A DNA stretch of 64,000 nucleotides. Origin: Bin16 sp965206315. GTDB taxonomy: Bacteria > Chloroflexota > Dehalococcoidia > Lucifugimonadales > Australimonadaceae. This document shows, one piece after another, positions 60,798 to 64,000 of this stretch. The first letter of the stretch is position 1. Each line of letters opens with the position of its first letter. Position numbers and translations under genes: made by a program. The notes beneath the pieces were generated by a model. That model did no database searches and had not been told where the DNA came from. It worked only from the letters and a program-made list of their open reading frames with translations. The DNA lies in the NCBI GenBank assembly GCA_965206315.1, contig OZ242210.1:1426001-1490000 (forward strand). The letters are read 5' to 3'.

Positions 60798-61325
60798 GGG
60801 GACCGGGGCCCCCTGTCTGACCTCCCTCGCCCCCTGGGAGAGGGAAACGCGCGTGAGCGCGAGGGTGAGGGTTGTCGCCACCGCGAGGGTGAGGGTGCCC
60901 CAGCTGATGTGGAGTGTCAGTGGCGCTGTCGCGCCCGCCCTCACCCGCCGCTACGCGCCGCGCTTCAGCGCGCCCCCTCCTCCCCCAAGGAGAGGGGAAA
61001 GAATGAAGGCGCCCGCCTTCCCATCCCTCGCCCCCTGGGAGAGGGAAACGCGCGCCAGCGCGAGGGTGAGGGTTGCCCCCTTGCCTAGCTCCCTCGCCCC
61101 CTGGGAGAGGGAAACGCGGTTCACCGCGAGGGTGAGGGTGTTCCCCCGGGTGAGGGTCGCCCATTGTCTGGCCCCCTCGCCCCCTGGGAGAGGGAAACGC
61201 GCGCCAGCGCGAGGGTGAGGGTCGCCCCCTTGCCTGCTCCCCTCGCCCCCTGGGAGAGGGAAACGCGGTTCACCGCGAGGGTGAGGGTTGTCCCCTCCGT
61301 GAGGGCGAGGGTTGCCCCCTATCCT
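60707..61325. repeat. Array of family A repeats before the second S-layer-like gene
   Basis: More than eight A units, several in near-identical form (for example 60826, 61025, 61090, 61166 and 61237), reach almost to the shared leader of the second S-layer-like gene. It includes copy 2 of the 98-bp duplication (60901-60998). Confidence 0.85.
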
Positions 61326-61350
61326 CATTGACACACGCGCCGTCCGCTGG

Positions 61351-61642
61351 TAGAAAGAACCTTGCGTGTTGACGCAGGCACATACACGAGGCGATTGGCC
61401 GGAACTGCTCTCTGCATCCTATTGCAAGGGCGGCGGCTCTCGTTGGACAATAGCATCCCTGCCATGCCGCGCAGCACTTTGCGCGCACGCAGACACAGAC
61501 GAATAACGGACCACCCTGCTCTCGGAGAGAGCGCCAAGCCCAAGACTACAGCTCCATAAGGGGGGTAGAAGTGAGATTCACCAAGATTCCGCTCATAGCG
61601 ACATTGATGGCAGTGGCGCTCTCGCTGCTCATCGTTCTCCCG
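61351..61642 (+). repeat. Duplicated 292-bp leader block, copy 2
   Basis: It is equal to 53361-53652 apart from three base changes, two of them next to each other near 61419-61422. It carries the same possible promoter, ribosome-binding site, GTG and first 24 codons. Confidence 0.95.
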
Positions 61643-64000
61643 GGACTCGCACAGTCCTCTGGCTACGACGACACCCGGGGTACGCTCTCCAGCGGCTCCA
61701 GCCTGACGGTTTCTGTCGTGGACACGCTTGGGACGACGTTGACTGGCGACCGCACTGGCTTCGAGGACACCGGAGCAGAGGTGCTTGCCGGCTCCTACTT
61801 CAACGGCACTCTCTACGTCTCGAACGACGATGACGCGCACAACCTGGTGCGGATCTCCGCTGTGGGCGGCTCCACCACCGAGTTCGCGGGGCCGTCCGGC
61901 TCTACGACGGATGTTCCCGATGCTGCCAATGACACGCCGGATGACCCGACCACGGACGCAAACGAGTTCGCCGCCGCTTTCGACGAATCATCGGACAACG
62001 TCGACTGTGTCGTGGCGACGGTGCGGAACAACCGCAGCGGAAAGCGGATCAGCGTCAGCCTGAACAACGACACTGCGAATTCCACAGGACTCCTGAACTC
62101 GGTGGTCTTTGCGGTCGTCCCGAACGGCTTGGAGGAGATGAACAACGGCACCAGGGCGTGCGGCGAGGAAGCCGCTGATGACCCGGTGGCGGTTACTACA
62201 CTCAGTGCCACTGACGGCACCGCCGTAACGGGTGCCACGGACACCGCAGACGGCGCGCGCATGCCGGCGCGCCACGGCGACACCCTGACCATCACGGTGA
62301 GGGGCGTCTCCGGCAGCATCACCATCAAGGTCGACGCCGAGGGGCCGGAGTTCTCCGAGATCTCCCCCGAGCACGGCGCCTTCATCAGCTCCCAGACCGT
62401 CAAGTTCCGCTTCGTCGTCAGCGACTCCGACTCCGGTCTCGCGCACGACGGCGAGCTCGACTACTCCCAGGGCGACCGGGACGCGCGCGCCTACAACACC
62501 GACGGCGACAACTTCACGACCTCCGAGCCCCGCTCCGTGGTAACCACCGGCCAGTCCCGGGATATCCAGGTGATGATGGATGGCGGCGACCAGAGCGGGA
62601 ACGGCAGCAGCGGCTGGCGCCAGCGCGGCGACCGGCCCGGCGTCTCCTACTTCCTGGACATGGCCGTCACCAACGTTTCTGAGGGCTCCAACCCCTGGTA
62701 CCTGCAGGCCACCGACCGCGCGGGCAACACGGACCGCACCGACTCCAGCGCGAGCAAGGACGGCGACCAGCCCTTCAGCCTGACCGTCGACGTCTCCTCG
62801 CCGGAGTTCAGGGACGCCCGCACGGGCATCTCCTACGACTCCGACAAGAAGAAGGAGGTCGTCAACCGCTCCTACATCGCGGTGACGTTCGAGGACGCGG
62901 ACAGCCTCGATGCCGTGATGAACATCGACCACACCAAGTTCCTCGTCGAGGATGCCGAGGTCGTCGGCGCCATCCACCTCTCCGACGACTCGGACTGCGA
63001 CGAGGACGAGCCTCTGGACATAGACGGGGTCTGCATCACCGACGACCAGGTGCCGGGCTCCCGCATCTACCTTGAACTGGCCGAGCCGCTCGCCCCCGAC
63101 GCCGCACCCCTGGTTTCCATGTTTGGCGGCGCCGCGCTCGACCTCGCCGGCAACCCCAGCAACCAGGATGAGGTTACCGCAGCGGACAACATCGCTCCGG
63201 CCATCACGGTCACGATCGCCACGGAGGTCGGCGACCGCCCGGTCATCAGGAACAATGGCGAAGTCACCGTCAGCATCAGCTCGGACGAGGACCTGCGCCG
63301 CCTGCCGACCGTCTACTTCGCCGAAGTCGTGGTGCATGCTGACTCGACAGAGGCGAAGCCGGTCCAGGGTCTGGGCGGCGTGCGCCGCGGCGACCGCGTG
63401 CAGACCGGCTCGGACGACAACTCCTGGATGCGCGTCTACAACAACGGCGACGTCGGCAGTGATGACGCGCTCTACACGGTCATCGTCGTCGCCGAGGACG
63501 ACGCGGACAACGTCGGCTCCACGCCTGGCTGGACGCGGGACAGGAAGACCAAGGTGCCCGAGTCCGGCCACAAGGCCACCCTCGCGGATCTCACGGCAGG
63601 CGGTCTGCTCTTGGAGATCGACACGGCCGCGAACGCCGGCAACGACCCCGACTTCTCGCTCTCCCCGCAGTCTGATGAAGGCGAGACGGAGAGCAACAAC
63701 CCGTACGTCACCATCGATCTGACCGACGAGGAGAAGGAGTACAGCGCGGCGCTCAAGGGCGACTCGCACACTGCAGTTGCGCTCGTCTCCGTCACGCTGA
63801 ACGGCAACGACGTGAGCGACCACGTCGCCGAGGTGGAGGACAACAAGTACACGTTCGCTGGGCAGAACCTCGGCATCGGCGAGTACGAGTTGAAGGTCAC
63901 CGGCCGCGACGACGTTGGCAACGAGGTGTCGGACACCTACGAGTTCGAGGTCACGGCGCGGGCTGCGTACGAAGTGGACCTCATACCGGGCTGGAACCTT
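61571..64000 (+). CDS. Giant exported S-layer-like protein 2 (cut by window end)
   Basis: 810 codons are visible without a stop. The first 24 residues equal those of protein 1. The mature part diverges at once (GLAQSSGYDDTRGTLSSGSS) but keeps the same plan: acidic Ig-like domains (PEFSEISPEHGAFISSQTVKFRFVVSDSDSGL), ITVTIATEVGDRPV, and NGNDVSDHVAEVEDNKYTF near the end. The window stops in the first C-terminal repeat (VDLIPGWNL). The two proteins are old paralogues with a shared, recently homogenised leader. A surface-layer role is inferred. Confidence 0.82.
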   Translation, partial: MRFTKIPLIATLMAVALSLLIVLPGLAQSSGYDDTRGTLSSGSSLTVSVVDTLGTTLTGDRTGFEDTGAEVLAGSYFNGTLYVSNDDDAHNLVRISAVGGSTTEFAGPSGSTTDVPDAANDTPDDPTTDANEFAAAFDESSDNVDCVVATVRNNRSGKRISVSLNNDTANSTGLLNSVVFAVVPNGLEEMNNGTRACGEEAADDPVAVTTLSATDGTAVTGATDTADGARMPARHGDTLTITVRGVSGSITIKVDAEGPEFSEISPEHGAFISSQTVKFRFVVSDSDSGLAHDGELDYSQGDRDARAYNTDGDNFTTSEPRSVVTTGQSRDIQVMMDGGDQSGNGSSGWRQRGDRPGVSYFLDMAVTNVSEGSNPWYLQATDRAGNTDRTDSSASKDGDQPFSLTVDVSSPEFRDARTGISYDSDKKKEVVNRSYIAVTFEDADSLDAVMNIDHTKFLVEDAEVVGAIHLSDDSDCDEDEPLDIDGVCITDDQVPGSRIYLELAEPLAPDAAPLVSMFGGAALDLAGNPSNQDEVTAADNIAPAITVTIATEVGDRPVIRNNGEVTVSISSDEDLRRLPTVYFAEVVVHADSTEAKPVQGLGGVRRGDRVQTGSDDNSWMRVYNNGDVGSDDALYTVIVVAEDDADNVGSTPGWTRDRKTKVPESGHKATLADLTAGGLLLEIDTAANAGNDPDFSLSPQSDEGETESNNPYVTIDLTDEEKEYSAALKGDSHTAVALVSVTLNGNDVSDHVAEVEDNKYTFAGQNLGIGEYELKVTGRDDVGNEVSDTYEFEVTARAAYEVDLIPGWNL

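Noticed and set aside
58600..61325. Repeat arrays as a possible CRISPR
   Set aside because: Units are irregular in spacing and orientation, are palindromic and lack unique spacers of constant length; no cas genes are near (the Cas4-like nuclease is 54 kb away).
61988..63823. 611-residue antisense frame in the second S-layer-like gene
   Set aside because: Same reason as the antisense frame of the first copy.
1..64000. tRNA or rRNA genes
   Set aside because: I looked for the GGTTCGA T-loop and for cloverleaf patterns on both strands and found none that fold convincingly.

Overview
The window is GC-rich bacterial DNA. Three things suggest a Chloroflexota genome of Dehalococcoidia/SAR202 type: dense families of short palindromic intergenic repeats, many amidohydrolases with Rieske and flavin oxygenases, and very large acidic exported proteins. 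This assignment is inference from gene content; there is no rRNA or tRNA in the window to test it.

Layout. (1) 0.1-6.3 kb is an accessory, defence-like block of visibly lower GC in parts: a promoter, a zinc-ribbon protein, an SDH/ClpP-fold serine protease, a PaREP1/HEPN-like protein, a DNA methyltransferase fused to an Mrr-like nuclease and preceded by a 15-C tract that puts its best start out of frame, a PD-(D/E)XK nuclease, and a coupled pair of unknown small genes. (2) 6.3-23.4 kb is mostly housekeeping: a Pro/Thr-rich anchored protein, a coupled small protein + retropepsin-like protease, a CIRCE-like operator in front of an FmdB protein and dtd, tandem SDR dehydrogenases, a TauE transporter, an aldo/keto reductase, an amino-acid-type binding protein, a dehydrogenase with two C-terminal domains, proB-proA, and an overlapping amidohydrolase-mug-nuclease-thpR run. 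(3) 23.7-26.5 kb is an isolated HK97 prohead protease / small protein / major capsid cassette, followed by a VapBC-like pair, an orphan adenine methyltransferase, a HAD phosphatase and a ComF protein. (4) 30-45 kb is catabolic: fumarylacetoacetase-like, Rieske oxygenase, LLM flavoenzyme, cupin, three amidohydrolases, an acyl-CoA-dehydrogenase-fold monooxygenase and an NCS2 permease with an extra C-terminal domain. Two insertion sequences (IS481 and IS30 types) sit inside one copy of a genomic palindromic repeat. (5) 45-53 kb holds a second small protein + retropepsin pair, a P1 peptidase, the pantothenate genes (DUF2520-panB-panC), rho and pyrG. (6) 53.3-64 kb has two giant S-layer-like exported proteins that share a nearly identical 292-bp leader/signal-peptide block. 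Between them are a phage terminase large-subunit gene carrying about 180 codons of translated palindromic repeats between its two domains, large repeat arrays and a DUF559 endonuclease.

Most striking: repeat units of 48 bp (16 codons, no stop) expanded in frame inside the terminase; the duplicated leader in front of divergent surface proteins; the poly-C switch-like tract at a methyltransferase-nuclease gene; and the double IS insertion into a single repeat. The palindromic repeats fill most intergenic gaps from 20 kb onward and in places supply gene ends or possible start codons.
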